Below the pieces are notes generated by a model. It saw only the letters and a program-made list of their open reading frames with translations, did no database searches and was not told the origin of the DNA. The position numbers and the translations under genes are program-made. This document shows, in pieces, positions 1 to 10,096 of a stretch of DNA of 64,000 bases. Within the stretch, counting starts at the first letter, position 1. Every line of letters begins with the position of its first letter. The DNA is from JBDHWG01 sp039810085. Its GTDB lineage: Bacteria; Chloroflexota; Anaerolineae; Epilineales; JAHCIE01. Where the stretch lies: assembly GCA_039810085.1 (NCBI GenBank), contig JBDHWG010000016.1, positions 1-64,000 of the forward strand, in the 5' to 3' direction.

Positions 1-1780
1 AGTCATTCGGCGTGTACGTCGTGCCGGCCGTTGTGGCATTGACCAGGATGGTCGTGTTGTTGAGCTTGAAGGCGCTGCCCGGCGGGTTACCCGGGATAGC
101 GTTCGTCGCGCTCGACCCGGCCGGCGGCACGACCTGCACTTGGTACGTGCCCGGTGTCAGGTTGTTGAAGGCGTAGTGGCCTGTGCCGTCTGTCGTCGTC
201 GTCGTGATGAGGTTGCCGTTCTGGTCCAGCAGCCGCACCGTCACGCCCGACAGCTTCGGCTCGCCGCCGTCAATCGCCCCGTTCCCGTTCAAGTCGTTGT
301 ACACATCGCCCTGGATCGAGACCGTCGACAATGTCGCCGTCGGGGTTGGCGTCGGTGTGTTCGTCGGCTGGCCAGTGTTCGTCGGCGTCGGCGTCAGCGT
401 CACCGTCGGAGTGTTCGTCGGTGGCACTGGCGTGTTCGTCGGCGTCGGCGTCAGCGTCGGCGGCACCGACGTGTTGGTTGGTGTGTTGGTCGGCGTGTTC
501 GTCACCGTCGGCGTCGGCGTGTTCTGCGCGACGAGGAAGTCATTCGGCGTGTACGTCGTGCCGGCCGTTGTGGCATTGACCAGGATGGTCGTGTTGTTGA
601 GCTTGAAGGCGCTGCCCGGCGGGTTACCCGGGATAGCGTTCGTCGCGCTCGACCCGGCTGGCGCCACCACCTGCACCTGGTACGTGCCCGGTGTCAGGTT
701 GTTGAAGGCGTAGTGGCCTGTGCCGTCCGTCGTCGTCGTTGTGATGAGGTTGCCGTTGTTGTCCAGCAGCCGGACCGTTACGCCGGACAGCTTCGGCTCG
801 CCGCCGTCAATCGCCCCGTTCCCGTTCAAGTCGTTGTAGACATCGCCCTGGATCGAGACGACACTCGGCGGCAGCGTCGCAGTCACCGTCGGCGTGAGCG
901 TCGGCGTGTTCGTCGGCGGCGCCACCGTGTTGGTCGGCGTGTTCGTCGGTGTGTTCGTCACCGTCGGCGTGTTGGTCACCGTGGAGGTCGATGTCGGGGT
1001 CGGTGTGTTCTGCGCGACGAGGAAGTTGTTCGGCGTGTACGTCGCCCCCGGCGTCGTCGCGTTGACCAGGATGAGCGTGTTGCTTAGCTTGAACGCGCTA
1101 TTGCCCGGAATGGCGTTGGTCGCCGACGAGCCGCTCGGCACAGTTACCTGCACCTGGTACGTCCCGGCCGGCAAGTTGTTGAAGGCGTAGTGACCCGTGC
1201 CGTCCGTCGTCGTCGTCGTGATGAGGTTACCGTTGCTGTCCAGCAGCGATACGGTCACGCCCGTCAGCGTCGGCTCGCCACCGTCAATCGCGCCGTTTCC
1301 GTTCAAGTCGTTGTAGACGTTGCCCTGGATCGAGACCGTCTGCGGCAGCGGGGTCGGCGTGATGGTCGGCGTCAGGGTCGTCGTCGGCGTGTTCGTCGGC
1401 GTGTTGGTTGGTGTGTTGGTCACCGTCGATGTCACGGTCGGGGTCGGCGTGTTCTGCGCCAACAGGAAGTCGTTCGGCGTGTACGTCGTGCCCGGCGTCG
1501 TCGCGTTGACCAGGATGGTCGTGTTATTCGTCTTGAACGACGTGCCCGGCGGGGCGCCTGGAATGGCGTTCGTCGCCGACAGACCACCCGGCACCACCTG
1601 CACCTGGTACGTGCCAGGCGTCAGGTTATTGAACGCGTAGTGGCCTGTGCCATCCGTCGTCGTGGACTGCAACAGGTTGCCGTTGTTGTCCAGGAGGTTC
1701 ACCGTGCGGCCCGGCAGCGTCGGCTCGCCGCCGTCAATCGCGCCGTTTCCGTTCAGGTCGTTGTAGACGTCGCCCTGAAT
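1..1780 (-). repeat. Tandem SdrD-B plus Thr/Pro-linker coding repeats
   Basis: Four near-identical SdrD-B domains in giant 1, each with a Thr/Pro linker. Equivalent points lie at 1, 538, 1024 and 1468, so the periods are 537, 486 and 444 bp; the domain length is constant and the linker varies. The first about 120 bases of the copies at 1 and 538 are identical, which points to recent duplication. The array probably continues past the left edge. Confidence 0.85.
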
Positions 1781-4700
1781 CGAGACCACGGACGGCGGGA
1801 CCGTCGGGGTCACTGTTGGCGTGCGCGTCGTCGTCGGCGACGGCGTGTTTGTCGGCGTGTTCGTGACCGTCGGCGTGTTTGTGACCGTCGGCGTCGGCGT
1901 ATCCGTCGGCAGGATCGGCGTCTTGTTGATGGTCGGCGACGGGGTCGGCGTGTTGCTCGGCGTCGATGTCACCGTCGGCGTCGGCGTGTTCTGCACGTCC
2001 GGGAAGTTCGCCGTGACAGTTCCGCCACCCGGTACGATCACGTCCAGGAACGGCGTGGTGGTCGTATAACCGCCCGGCGTCGTCTGCACCACGCGCACTG
2101 GGCCGGCTGGCGCGTTGTTGAACGTGTAGTTCCCGTTCGCGTCTGTCGTCGTCGTCCCCAGTGTCACGTCGTCCGGCGTACCGAGGATGCCATCAGGGCC
2201 AGGGCCCTTTAGCGTCACGGTGACACCGGGGATGCCCGCCTCGCCGACATCGCACGTGCCGTTGTTATTAGCGTCGCTGCAGACCTTGCCGTTGACGCCG
2301 CCCGTGGACGGTGTCGCGGTTGGCGTCGGCGTCAAGCTCGGCGTCGGTGTGACGGTCGGCGGCAGGTTAATCTCGAAGTCCCTGGTCGTGACCGTCGCGC
2401 CGGTGGTCAGCGGAACGATGATGCTGTTGGGGTTGCTGCCGTCGGCGTCAGAGATGTTGATGTTGCCGACCGGCAGGTTGCTCGTGCTGACCTGGTACGT
2501 GCCTGGCCCCAGGTTCGGGAAGCTGTACGTCCCGTTCGCGCCTGTCGTCGTCGTCGCGACCACGAGACCAGTGGACGTATCGACCAGCGTCACTGTGACG
2601 TTCGGCACGCCCGGCTCGCCATTGTTGCACGCGCCGTTCGAGTCGCCCGTGCAGACCGTGCCGCTGATCGTAGCGTTCGCGGCGACAGGGGACTTGAAGC
2701 CGAAGTCCTGGTTGACGTTCGTCGCACCCGAAGCGAGCGTGACCGTGCTGGACGTGCTGCACGTCGGTGTGGGGTTGTTGCACGACACCGAGCCGCTCGG
2801 CCCAGGCTGCGCGCTCTGGTTCCAACCGGCTGGCACACCGGAGGCCACCTTCACGATGTACGTTCCGGCCACCAAGCCGGTAAAGTTGTAGTTACCGTTC
2901 GAGTCCGTCACCTGGCTCGTGATGAGATTGTTCGCGTTGTCGAAGAGCTGAACGGTGACGCCTGAAATGCCCGGCTCGCCAGCGTTCTGCGTGCCGTTGC
3001 CATTGATGTCCTCGAAGATGGTGTCGCCAATCGAGCCGGTCGCAGTGAAGCCGAAGTTGGCGGTCAGGTTCTCTGCTCCGCCGGCCACCGTCGTCTGAAC
3101 GGTCGTCGGCGTCGTCGGGTTCGGCACGCCAGCGCCCTGTCCAGCCGTCGGCGACACCTGCACCGTGTAGTTACCAGGGACGACGAGGAACTGGTAGTTC
3201 CCGTTCGCGTCCGTCGTCGTCGTCCCGATGGTGTTGCCTTGCGCATCCTTCAGCGTGACGGTCACGCCGGGGATGCCCGGCTCGCCGGGGTCCTGGATGC
3301 CGTTACCGTTGAGGTCCTTGAAGACCGTCTCACCCACCATGCCGCGCTCGATGAAGCCGAAGTCGGCGTTGAGGTTCGAGCCGCCAGCGGGCAGCGTGAT
3401 GGGCAGGTCCTCGCCCACCGTCGAGATCATCGAGCCGAACGTAGCCGGGTTACTCTTGTTCGGGACCGTCTGAGGCTCGGCCTCGACCAGGTACTTGCCC
3501 GGCGGGAGGTTGGTGAACTGGTATAGGCCGTTCGCGCCGGTCACCGTGACGGCCTGGAGCGGCTCGCCCGGATCCAGGACACCGTTGCCGTTGCTGTCCA
3601 GGTACAGATCGACCACGACACCCGACACGCCGGCCTCGCCGCCGTCCTGGGTCTTGTTGCCGTTGTCGTCGTAGTAGACGGTATCGCCAATCGTGCCGGA
3701 CCAGTTGTAGCCGAAATCGGCGTTGGTGATGTTGGCGTTGTTGATGGTCACCGCGCGCGGGTTGGTGGTGCCGGTCGTCGGCGCCATCGCCGTGCCGAGC
3801 ATCGGCGTGGAGCCGTCGGGCGCGCTCACCGTGCTCGTCGTGTCCACCTGCACCACGTACTTGCCGTTCGGCAGGTTCGGGAAGATGTAGTTCCCGTTGG
3901 CGTCCGTCGTCGTCGTCCCGATGAGGACGTCGCCGGCGTTGATCTGGCCGTCGCCGTTGATGTCGCGGTACAGGCGGACGCCGATGTTGGGCAGGCCCGC
4001 CTCGCCGCTATCCAGCGTGCCGTTGTTGTTGGCATCCCGCCAGACCGTGTCGCCGATGCTGTACGTGCTCGGCGGCTGAACGCCGAAGTCGAAGGTCAGG
4101 TCCTGCTGGCCGTTCCCAAGCGCCTTGGTGATGGACACCGGCGTCGACGGGATGTCGCCGACCGGCAGGGTGGTCTGGTCGTAGGTGACAGTGTACGTCC
4201 CCGCCGCCAGGTTCGGGAACAGGTAGTTGCCGTTGGCATCCGTTGTCGTCGTCGCCAGAGTGTTGCCGTTGGAGTCCTTCAGGTACACCGTGACGCCGGC
4301 GACGCCCGGCTCGCCCGCATCACACAGGTTATTGTTGTTGCTGTCGACGCAGACCGTGTCGCCGATGCTGCCGGTCGGGCCGGTCGCGTTCGTGATCGTC
4401 GTCTTGGTCGTGTTGCTCGGCGACGACGGGATCGCGCCGCTGTCGTCCATGATGATGGCAGCATTCTGGATGCTGCTCAGCGTCGACGGGTTGTTCACCT
4501 TCGACTGGAACGACAGGGTCGGAACCGTGATCACGCTGTTGGACGTGGCCTGGGCGAACGACCCGCCGGTGCCGCTGGCGCTGGCCTGGAAGGTCAGGCT
4601 GCCGGGCGTCGTGCCCATGCTGAAGCCGCTGCACGTCCAGGTGAACGTCACCGGCGTGTTGGGCGGGACACTCGGCTGGCTGGCCGGGCTTGGGGCCGAG

Positions 4701-7700
4701 CACGTACCGCCGGTCACTCCGCCCGTGCGGTTGATGGTGAGGGCGCTGGGCGTGACGTTCGTCACCGTGCCCGTCCCGGTACGCAGCGTCATCACCACCT
4801 GCACCGTGTCGCCGGAGTTGATGAGCGACGGGGTGGCGGCGATGGTGTTGGACGTACTGAGCTGACCCGTGCCATTCACGAAGACCAGGGCGCCGCCCTT
4901 GTCGACCTGCCCCAGCGTCGAGGCGCGGGCGATCCAGGTGTCCGCGACCGGGTCGTAGCGGTAGAAGCCAGTTGCGCCTTTGCCTGCCGTCGCGTAGATG
5001 TAGGTGCCGTCGGTTGTCAGCGCGCCGCCGTAGTCCTCCTTGACCGGCAGGTTCGCGCGCGTCGTCCAGGTGTTGGCCGCGATGTCGTAGCGCCAGAAAG
5101 TCTGCTTGCCGTTGCCCTGGAACGCGTAGATGAAGTTACCGAGACGGACGAGCGCGCCGCCGTTATTGACGCTACTCGGGGTATCGGCGAGACGGCTCCA
5201 CGTGTTGGCCGACGGGTCGTAGCGCAGGAATACGCTCTTGCCGCCCCCCTGGAGCGCGTAGATATAGGTGCCGTCGGTGGTCAGCGCGCCGCCCTTGCTG
5301 ACGTTGTAGTTGGTGCTGCTCACCGTTAAGGGCGCTAGCGTCGACCAGGAGTTGGAACCAGGGGTGTAGCGCCAGAAGACGTTCTTGCCGTTGCCCTGGA
5401 GGGCATAGACGAAGCCGTTGAGGTAGACGAGGGCGCCGCCGTCCGACACCTTGTCGGGCGCGTTGGCGCGCGCCGCCCACGTGTTGGCCGTCGTATCATA
5501 GCGCCAGAAGACGTTCTTGCCCGCGCCCTGGAAGGCGTAGATGTACTGCGAGCCGTCGTACGCCAGGGAGCCGCCCTGCTGGACGCTGGCGAGGGTATTC
5601 GCCTGGGCAGCCCAGCTATTGGCCGAGATCTGGTAGTTCCAGAAGCCGGTCTTGCCGTTGCCCTGGAGGGCATAGATGCTGTTCGGGCTGCCGCCCGTAT
5701 AAGAGTTGGCCGGGATGCCTGCCGTGTTGCTGCCCAGGTTCCACGTCACGATCTGGGAGCCGCCGGTCGGTGTCACCAGCGCGGTGTTGGAGACGGCTTC
5801 GGGGAAGTCGTACGGGTTGCCCGAGACCGTGCCGCTCGCGTTCGCGGTAAAGGTAAACACACCGACCGTCGTGGGCGTGCAGACAAAGGCGAAGTTCTGG
5901 TTGGCGTTCGCGGCGATGGTCGCGCTCGCCGGCGTCGGGCCGGTGCACGTTGCCTGGCCGCCGTTCACCGTGAGCGTCGGCGTGGCGTTGGTGACGGTGG
6001 GCTGGCCGGTCAGGTTAGCCAGGTTGACGGTTACGTTGAGCGTGCCGCCGACGGCCGCCGTCGTCGGGCTGACCGTGACACTGGATGTGGTCTGGCCGTC
6101 GTTGCCGCCCGTTCCAGCGGTGGAGGAGTACGTCGTCACCGTGCCGCCGGCCGTGGCGCTGCCATTGACATACGTCGTCCCGGCCGGGATTGGGTCCATG
6201 ATGGTCACGTTCGAGAGCAGATCACTGCCGGTGTAGGTCGGCTTCACCGTGAACGTGATGTTGCTGTTGGAGGTGGTGCTGCCCGGGCTGGCCGTCTTGG
6301 TCAGCAGCGGGCTGTACGGGAAGTCCGCCGTCAAGACCGTCTGCCCAACGGCCAGCGTGACGTTCCGCTGCGTGACCGTCGGCGCGTAGCCGGCCGGCGC
6401 GTTGGGATCGGACGTCGCCACGGTGACGATGTAATTGCCAGGGCCGAGGCCGGGGAACGAGTAGTTCCCATTACCGTCGGTCGTCGTCGTCGTGACCAGC
6501 TCGATCCCCTGGGGGATGCCGTCGCCGTTGGCGTCGCGGTACAGGCTGACGGTCACACCGGGGACGCCTGTCTCTCCCGTATCGCACAGCTTATTGCCGT
6601 TGCTGTCGATACACACCGTGTCGCCGATGCTGCCCGGCGTCTGCCCGAAGAAGCCGAAGTCGGCGTTCAGGTAGCTGCCGCTCAGGTTCGGTACGGGCTG
6701 CGGATCGTTGGTGCTGGCGACGAAGCTGTTCGGGCTGAAGTAGCTCGTCAGCGCCGACTGGGTCTTGTCGACGTTGACCAGGTAGCTCAGGTTGGTCGCC
6801 AGGTTCGAGAAGAGGTACTGGCCGCTGCCGTCGGTCGTCGTCGTCCCAATCTTTGGGTCCGTCGGGTCGATGATGCCGTTGCCGTTGTTGTCGGCGTACA
6901 GGTCCACGGTGATGCCCGAGATGCCCGCTTCGCCACCGTCCTGGGCGCCGTTGTTGTTGAGGTCATTGAAGACCGTATCGCCGATGCTGCCCGTCCCACC
7001 CGGCTTGTAGCCGAAGTCGGCGGTCAGGTACTGCTGGTTGTTGGTCAGGCTGACGGAGAGCGGGTTGTTGCCCGTCGTCAGCGTGTAGCCGGCCGGCGCG
7101 CTGCCTGGGACCACGCAGTAGTTACCCGGCGTGGACAGGCCGGTGAACAGGTACTTGCCGCTAGCGTCGGTGGTCTGGGTCTGGATAGCGCCACCACTCG
7201 GTGGGCAGCTCCCGGCGTATACGTTCATCAGAATGCCAGGCATGCCGACGTCGCCGGGATCCTGCGTGCCGTTGCCGTTCCAGTCGCGGTAGACCGTGTC
7301 GCCGATCTGTCCGCCGCCCACCGCGACGCAGCCTTGCTGGCCCGACTGGAGGGGCACACCCGACTGGAGAGCCGAGAACTGGTTGCAGTATTGCCCTGGC
7401 GCGATATTGGCGCTTGCGGTGGCTGTGAACGTCAGCGCAAGCTGCTGGCCTGGATTCACGCCAGCGGGTATGCTGAACACCGGCTGGCTTGGGTTGCTCG
7501 TGTTGACCGTTGTGCCGGTGACGGTTGCGCCGTTGGCGGTGACACTCGATAGGCTGCTGTAGGTGAAGCCGGCCGGCAGGAACTCGGTAATCTGCGTCGG
7601 GTTGCCCGACGGTCCACTACCGCTGTTCTTGACGATAGCCGTCCACGTCACCGTGCCACCGGGCGAGATGCTGGTCGGCGAAGCCGTCTTCTCCAAAATC

Positions 7701-9571
7701 AGATAGGGTATCGAGCCGGACGGCGTGATGTCCTTGTCCGTCTGGGGCGGCAGCTCGTTCGAGGTAATGGTGAGGGTATCCTGGAAGGGGCCGGTGCCGG
7801 TCACCTTTACCGTCACCGTCGCCTGGAACTTCTGACCCGGCGCCAGCGTCCCGACGTTCCAGACGAGCGGGTTGGGACCGCTGTTCTGGGACGGGACGGC
7901 GCTGACGAAGGTCAGGCCACTCGGCAGCGTGTCCTTGACCACGACGTTGGTCAGGATTTTCGTCTGGCTCAGGTTGTAGACCTTGATGGGGTACTGGAGG
8001 GTATCGCCGACCTTGACCACCGGCACGTTGGCGGCCTTGCTGGCCGCAACACACCCGTTCCAGACGAAGTCGGTCGGGTCGTAGTAGCGCCAGATGTGGT
8101 CCTTACCGCCCTGGTCGCCACCCGCGTCTCCGCCCATCGTATCGGTATGGAAGATAGGGCAGCCCGTCTGGTCCAGAATGGCGCTTGTATTGTTGACCTT
8201 GAACTGCACCCACACGTACTCCGGGCGGTTCAGGGTCAACTGGCCGATGCTCCAGCGGATGGTCTTCGGGCTGGTGGTATCGGTCTGGGACGTGGTCGCC
8301 GGGAGCGGGTTCCCCGGGCTAAGGGCGTAGCCGAGAGTGCTCGCGTCGATGCCCGCCAGCCCTAAGACCGTGCTGCGCAGGCCCGGCTGGTCCTTGGAGA
8401 TGTTGCTGCCGGTGTACTTGATGCGCTGCCACGGGCCAATCTTGATCGAGTTCTTCATGCGGTTGGGATCGCTCGGGTTGGCGTCCCAATAGTCCTTGTC
8501 GAACTCGTACTGGTAGCCGCTCAGTGGACCGGCCACCATGTTCGCCAGGCCCCACGGCGCGTTGCCGCGTCCATCCTGGTTGTCGATGATGGGTGTGCTG
8601 GGGTAGGAGGGGTTCGCCGAGCCTTTGATGCCGTAGGCGGCCTCCTGCTCGGCGTCCCACTTGTTCAGCAGCGTGCCCAGGCTCGTCGCCGCGCCAATCG
8701 TGTCACCGCTGTTGTTGGTGAGGGCGCCACCGGAGTACGTGCCGAAAGCCGTTTCCGGGCTGGTAGAGTAGAAGATGCCCGTATCGCCGTAGACGCCAGC
8801 GATGGTGCCGTTGGCGAGGTTTGTGCCGTTCTCCACCGCCAACGCGCTCATGCCGAGCGTGTTAGTGAGCACAAGGCCCGCCAGGGCCGGCTGCGCCTTT
8901 GCGCCGATGGGGCCATCGCCGATGGCGATCAGCGACTGCCCCTTCATGGGGGCCTTCGGGTAGCCTCCCAGCCCATCGGGGATGACGTAAGCGGCGTCGG
9001 TCACCTGCACGCCGTTCGGGACGTAGAAGTCCACGTAGCCGCCGACACCGGTCGATGTGCCAGGGCCAGCGACAATTTTGATGACTAAGCCAATGGTGTC
9101 GCCCGCTTGCAGAAGCGGATTACCGGATCCGTTGACCCGGCTGTCGAGCAGCGCCTGGCTCGCCGGATCGAGGGAGGTGTAGACCATCGTCGTATTCAGG
9201 TTGTGCGCGGATGCGACAGGCGCCTGAGGGCCAACGAAAATCTGCCCGATCATGAGCAGTGGCTGGAGGAGTACTGCTACCATGAGGGCAAGCGAGAGGG
9301 CGGCGTAGCGCCGGCTCACGCCTAACCTGAAGCGTGACCGGCGGCCGCCGCCAGGGGATCGGAAGCGGGCTGCGACACTCCCGTCGCGCCAGGCGACCGG
9401 CTGCGGCGCGGGCCTGACAGGCTGCGACACACGCCGGACGCGATCTTTACACAAAGCAATAACCTGGCGAATAGATGCTTTGGCCCGAGTGACAGAGGCG
9501 CGCACCCACGCCATCAGCCACACGGCAAACACAACAATCGCACGACGCACAGACGTAGTGTGCCGAGACAT
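1..9571 (-). CDS. Giant SdrD-B repeat exported protein 1 (3' end outside window)
   Basis: I read 3190 codons from ATG 9571 to base 2 without a stop; the C-terminus lies beyond the left edge. The start follows AAGGGGGGAGAGT. After a basic stretch, a hydrophobic segment near residues 85-110 ends at VASAHN, a likely signal or anchor. In order: an N-terminal domain also found in giant 2 (about 120-440), DUF11-like domains, three SdrD-B domains (about 754-1080), a DUF11-like domain, six kelch repeats (about 1290-1565, each with an F-x-x-Y-x(4)-N/D-x-W core), then eleven more SdrD-B domains joined at the end by long Thr/Pro linkers. SdrD-B domains are Ca-binding beta sandwiches of surface adhesins. 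The role is inferred: a cell-surface stalk or adhesin whose propeller may bind ligand. It has its own promoter and is separated from giant 2 by hairpins. Confidence 0.85.
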   Translation of the reverse strand, partial: MSRHTTSVRRAIVVFAVWLMAWVRASVTRAKASIRQVIALCKDRVRRVSQPVRPAPQPVAWRDGSVAARFRSPGGGRRSRFRLGVSRRYAALSLALMVAVLLQPLLMIGQIFVGPQAPVASAHNLNTTMVYTSLDPASQALLDSRVNGSGNPLLQAGDTIGLVIKIVAGPGTSTGVGGYVDFYVPNGVQVTDAAYVIPDGLGGYPKAPMKGQSLIAIGDGPIGAKAQPALAGLVLTNTLGMSALAVENGTNLANGTIAGVYGDTGIFYSTSPETAFGTYSGGALTNNSGDTIGAATSLGTLLNKWDAEQEAAYGIKGSANPSYPSTPIIDNQDGRGNAPWGLANMVAGPLSGYQYEFDKDYWDANPSDPNRMKNSIKIGPWQRIKYTGSNISKDQPGLRSTVLGLAGIDASTLGYALSPGNPLPATTSQTDTTSPKTIRWSIGQLTLNRPEYVWVQFKVNNTSAILDQTGCPIFHTDTMGGDAGGDQGGKDHIWRYYDPTDFVWNGCVAASKAANVPVVKVGDTLQYPIKVYNLSQTKILTNVVVKDTLPSGLTFVSAVPSQNSGPNPLVWNVGTLAPGQKFQATVTVKVTGTGPFQDTLTITSNELPPQTDKDITPSGSIPYLILEKTASPTSISPGGTVTWTAIVKNSGSGPSGNPTQITEFLPAGFTYSSLSSVTANGATVTGTTVNTSNPSQPVFSIPAGVNPGQQLALTFTATASANIAPGQYCNQFSALQSGVPLQSGQQGCVAVGGGQIGDTVYRDWNGNGTQDPGDVGMPGILMNVYAGSCPPSGGAIQTQTTDASGKYLFTGLSTPGNYCVVPGSAPAGYTLTTGNNPLSVSLTNNQQYLTADFGYKPGGTGSIGDTVFNDLNNNGAQDGGEAGISGITVDLYADNNGNGIIDPTDPKIGTTTTDGSGQYLFSNLATNLSYLVNVDKTQSALTSYFSPNSFVASTNDPQPVPNLSGSYLNADFGFFGQTPGSIGDTVCIDSNGNKLCDTGETGVPGVTVSLYRDANGDGIPQGIELVTTTTTDGNGNYSFPGLGPGNYIVTVATSDPNAPAGYAPTVTQRNVTLAVGQTVLTADFPYSPLLTKTASPGSTTSNSNITFTVKPTYTGSDLLSNVTIMDPIPAGTTYVNGSATAGGTVTTYSSTAGTGGNDGQTTSSVTVSPTTAAVGGTLNVTVNLANLTGQPTVTNATPTLTVNGGQATCTGPTPASATIAANANQNFAFVCTPTTVGVFTFTANASGTVSGNPYDFPEAVSNTALVTPTGGSQIVTWNLGSNTAGIPANSYTGGSPNSIYALQGNGKTGFWNYQISANSWAAQANTLASVQQGGSLAYDGSQYIYAFQGAGKNVFWRYDTTANTWAARANAPDKVSDGGALVYLNGFVYALQGNGKNVFWRYTPGSNSWSTLAPLTVSSTNYNVSKGGALTTDGTYIYALQGGGKSVFLRYDPSANTWSRLADTPSSVNNGGALVRLGNFIYAFQGNGKQTFWRYDIAANTWTTRANLPVKEDYGGALTTDGTYIYATAGKGATGFYRYDPVADTWIARASTLGQVDKGGALVFVNGTGQLSTSNTIAATPSLINSGDTVQVVMTLRTGTGTVTNVTPSALTINRTGGVTGGTCSAPSPASQPSVPPNTPVTFTWTCSGFSMGTTPGSLTFQASASGTGGSFAQATSNSVITVPTLSFQSKVNNPSTLSSIQNAAIIMDDSGAIPSSPSNTTKTTITNATGPTGSIGDTVCVDSNNNNLCDAGEPGVAGVTVYLKDSNGNTLATTTTDANGNYLFPNLAAGTYTVTYDQTTLPVGDIPSTPVSITKALGNGQQDLTFDFGVQPPSTYSIGDTVWRDANNNGTLDSGEAGLPNIGVRLYRDINGDGQINAGDVLIGTTTTDANGNYIFPNLPNGKYVVQVDTTSTVSAPDGSTPMLGTAMAPTTGTTNPRAVTINNANITNADFGYNWSGTIGDTVYYDDNGNKTQDGGEAGVSGVVVDLYLDSNGNGVLDPGEPLQAVTVTGANGLYQFTNLPPGKYLVEAEPQTVPNKSNPATFGSMISTVGEDLPITLPAGGSNLNADFGFIERGMVGETVFKDLNGNGIQDPGEPGIPGVTVTLKDAQGNTIGTTTTDANGNYQFLVVPGNYTVQVSPTAGQGAGVPNPTTPTTVQTTVAGGAENLTANFGFTATGSIGDTIFEDINGNGTQNAGEPGISGVTVQLFDNANNLITSQVTDSNGNYNFTGLVAGTYIVKVASGVPAGWNQSAQPGPSGSVSCNNPTPTCSTSSTVTLASGATNVNQDFGFKSPVAANATISGTVCTGDSNGACNNGEPGVPNVTVTLVDTSTGLVVATTTTGANGTYSFPNLGPGTYQVSTSNLPVGNINISDADGSNPNSIIVPLTTGATVTTRDFEINLPPTVTPTPSLTPTPTATPSTGGVNGKVCSDANNNGTCDVGEAGIPGVTVTLKGPGPDGILGTPDDVTLGTTTTDANGNYTFNNAPAGPVRVVQTTPGGYTTTTPFLDVIVPGGGTVTANFPDVQNTPTPTVTSTPSNTPTPSPTINKTPILPTDTPTPTVTNTPTVTNTPTNTPSPTTTRTPTVTPTVPPSVVSIQGDVYNDLNGNGAIDGGEPTLPGRTVNLLDNNGNLLQSTTTDGTGHYAFNNLTPGTYQVQVVPGGLSATNAIPGAPPGTSFKTNNTTILVNATTPGTTYTPNDFLLAQNTPTPTVTSTVTNTPTNTPTNTPTTTLTPTITPTPLPQTVSIQGNVYNDLNGNGAIDGGEPTLTGVTVSLLDSNGNLITTTTTDGTGHYAFNNLPAGTYQVQVTVPSGSSATNAIPGNSAFKLSNTLILVNATTPGATYTPNNFLVAQNTPTPTSTSTVTNTPTVTNTPTNTPTNTVAPPTNTPTLTPTVTATLPPSVVSIQGDVYNDLNGNGAIDGGEPKLSGVTVRLLDNNGNLITTTTTDGTGHYAFNNLTPGTYQVQVVAPAGSSATNAIPGNPPGSAFKLNNTTILVNATTAGTTYTPNDFLVAQNTPTPTVTNTPTNTPTNTSVPPTLTPTPTNTPVPPTNTPTVTLTPTPTNTGQPTNTPTPTPTATLSTVSIQGDVYNDLNGNGAIDGGEPKLSGVTVRLLDQNGNLITTTTTDGTGHYAFNNLTPGTYQVQVVPPAGSSATNAIPGNPPGSAFKLNNTTILVNATTAGTTYTPND

Positions 9572-9670
9572 ACTCTCCCCCCTTATTCAGGTGGCTCAGG
9601 AACCGAGTCGAGTCAGACCACCAGACGCGCAAGCATGGCTTTACGAGAACACAAAGGTTTACACAAGTCT

Positions 9671-9768
9671 GTCATCGCGGCGAGACACGTCTCGTTCGAT
9701 GACCCCTTCCGCTAAAGTGTAAACGCCAGCATAGTCCACGAAACCGACCTTCACACGGTTTCATGGAC
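9671..9768 (-). promoter_or_regulatory. Two strong hairpins in the leader of giant 1
   Basis: Hairpin one (9671-9703) pairs GTCATCG with CGATGAC and, further in, CGAGAC with GTCTCG. Hairpin two (9734-9768) is a 13-bp stem, GTCCACGAAACCG with CGGTTTCATGGAC, with one mismatch and a 9-nt loop. Both fall between the proposed promoter (9867-9909) and the start codon at 9571, so they would be in the 5' leader. Whether they regulate, stabilise the mRNA or are only repeats cannot be told here. Confidence 0.5.
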
Positions 9769-9866
9769 CAGGAGCGATACACAAACAATTGGGCAGCTTG
9801 ACAGTTGAAAACGCAGGGAAACGTGAAGAATATAAACAATACTGCACAGCCCTTATTTCATTAACG

Positions 9867-9909
9867 ATTATACACGCCCGATGTTACGAACCGAGTTAAG
9901 ATATTAAGG
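9867..9909 (-). promoter_or_regulatory. Promoter of giant 1, shared with giant 3
   Basis: On the minus strand a perfect TATAAT lies at 9872-9867. It is preceded by CTTAACTCGGTTCGTAA, and by the near-palindrome TTAA-GATA-TTAA as read on the plus strand. The same element with the same 23-nt gap between CTTAA and the -10 box lies before giant 3 (25431-25473). No TTGACA-like -35 is present; the conserved YTCGGK occupies that place. This suggests an activator or a special sigma factor. The expected leader is about 290 nt. Confidence 0.6.
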
Positions 9910-9964
9910 CTGTTGTCCCCTAAAGTCTCCATTTTGGCAGCAAAGTTTATGTTACAGGCACGTG

Positions 9965-10047
9965 ACGGGTGTTGGTCGACGAGGGCCAACACCCGTCCAA
10001 TTCGTCGCGGTAAGTCCCGTCGGAGCGGGTTTGCAACCCGCCCCGAC
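9965..10047 (-). terminator. Double hairpin after giant 2
   Basis: Two stem-loops lie just past the giant 2 stop (10097). The one at 10019-10047 pairs GTCGGAGCGGGTT with AACCCGCCCCGAC around TGC, with one mismatch. The one at 9965-9996 is an 11-bp perfect stem, ACGGGTGTTGG with CCAACACCCGT. Neither has a good T-run, so they may be dispersed palindromes acting as 3' ends rather than classical intrinsic terminators. Confidence 0.5.
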
Positions 10048-10096
10048 AGTCTTGCTCACCCCTCGCACCGCTGGGCCAGACAAGCGTCGGCTGGCC

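Noticed and set aside
1..1780. CRISPR-like array
   Set aside because: The repeats are 400-500 bp in-frame protein domains, not short repeats with spacers.
140..2891. Plus-strand frames opposite giant 1
   Set aside because: Val/Gly-rich or Arg-rich translations of the Thr/Pro coding repeats on the other strand.
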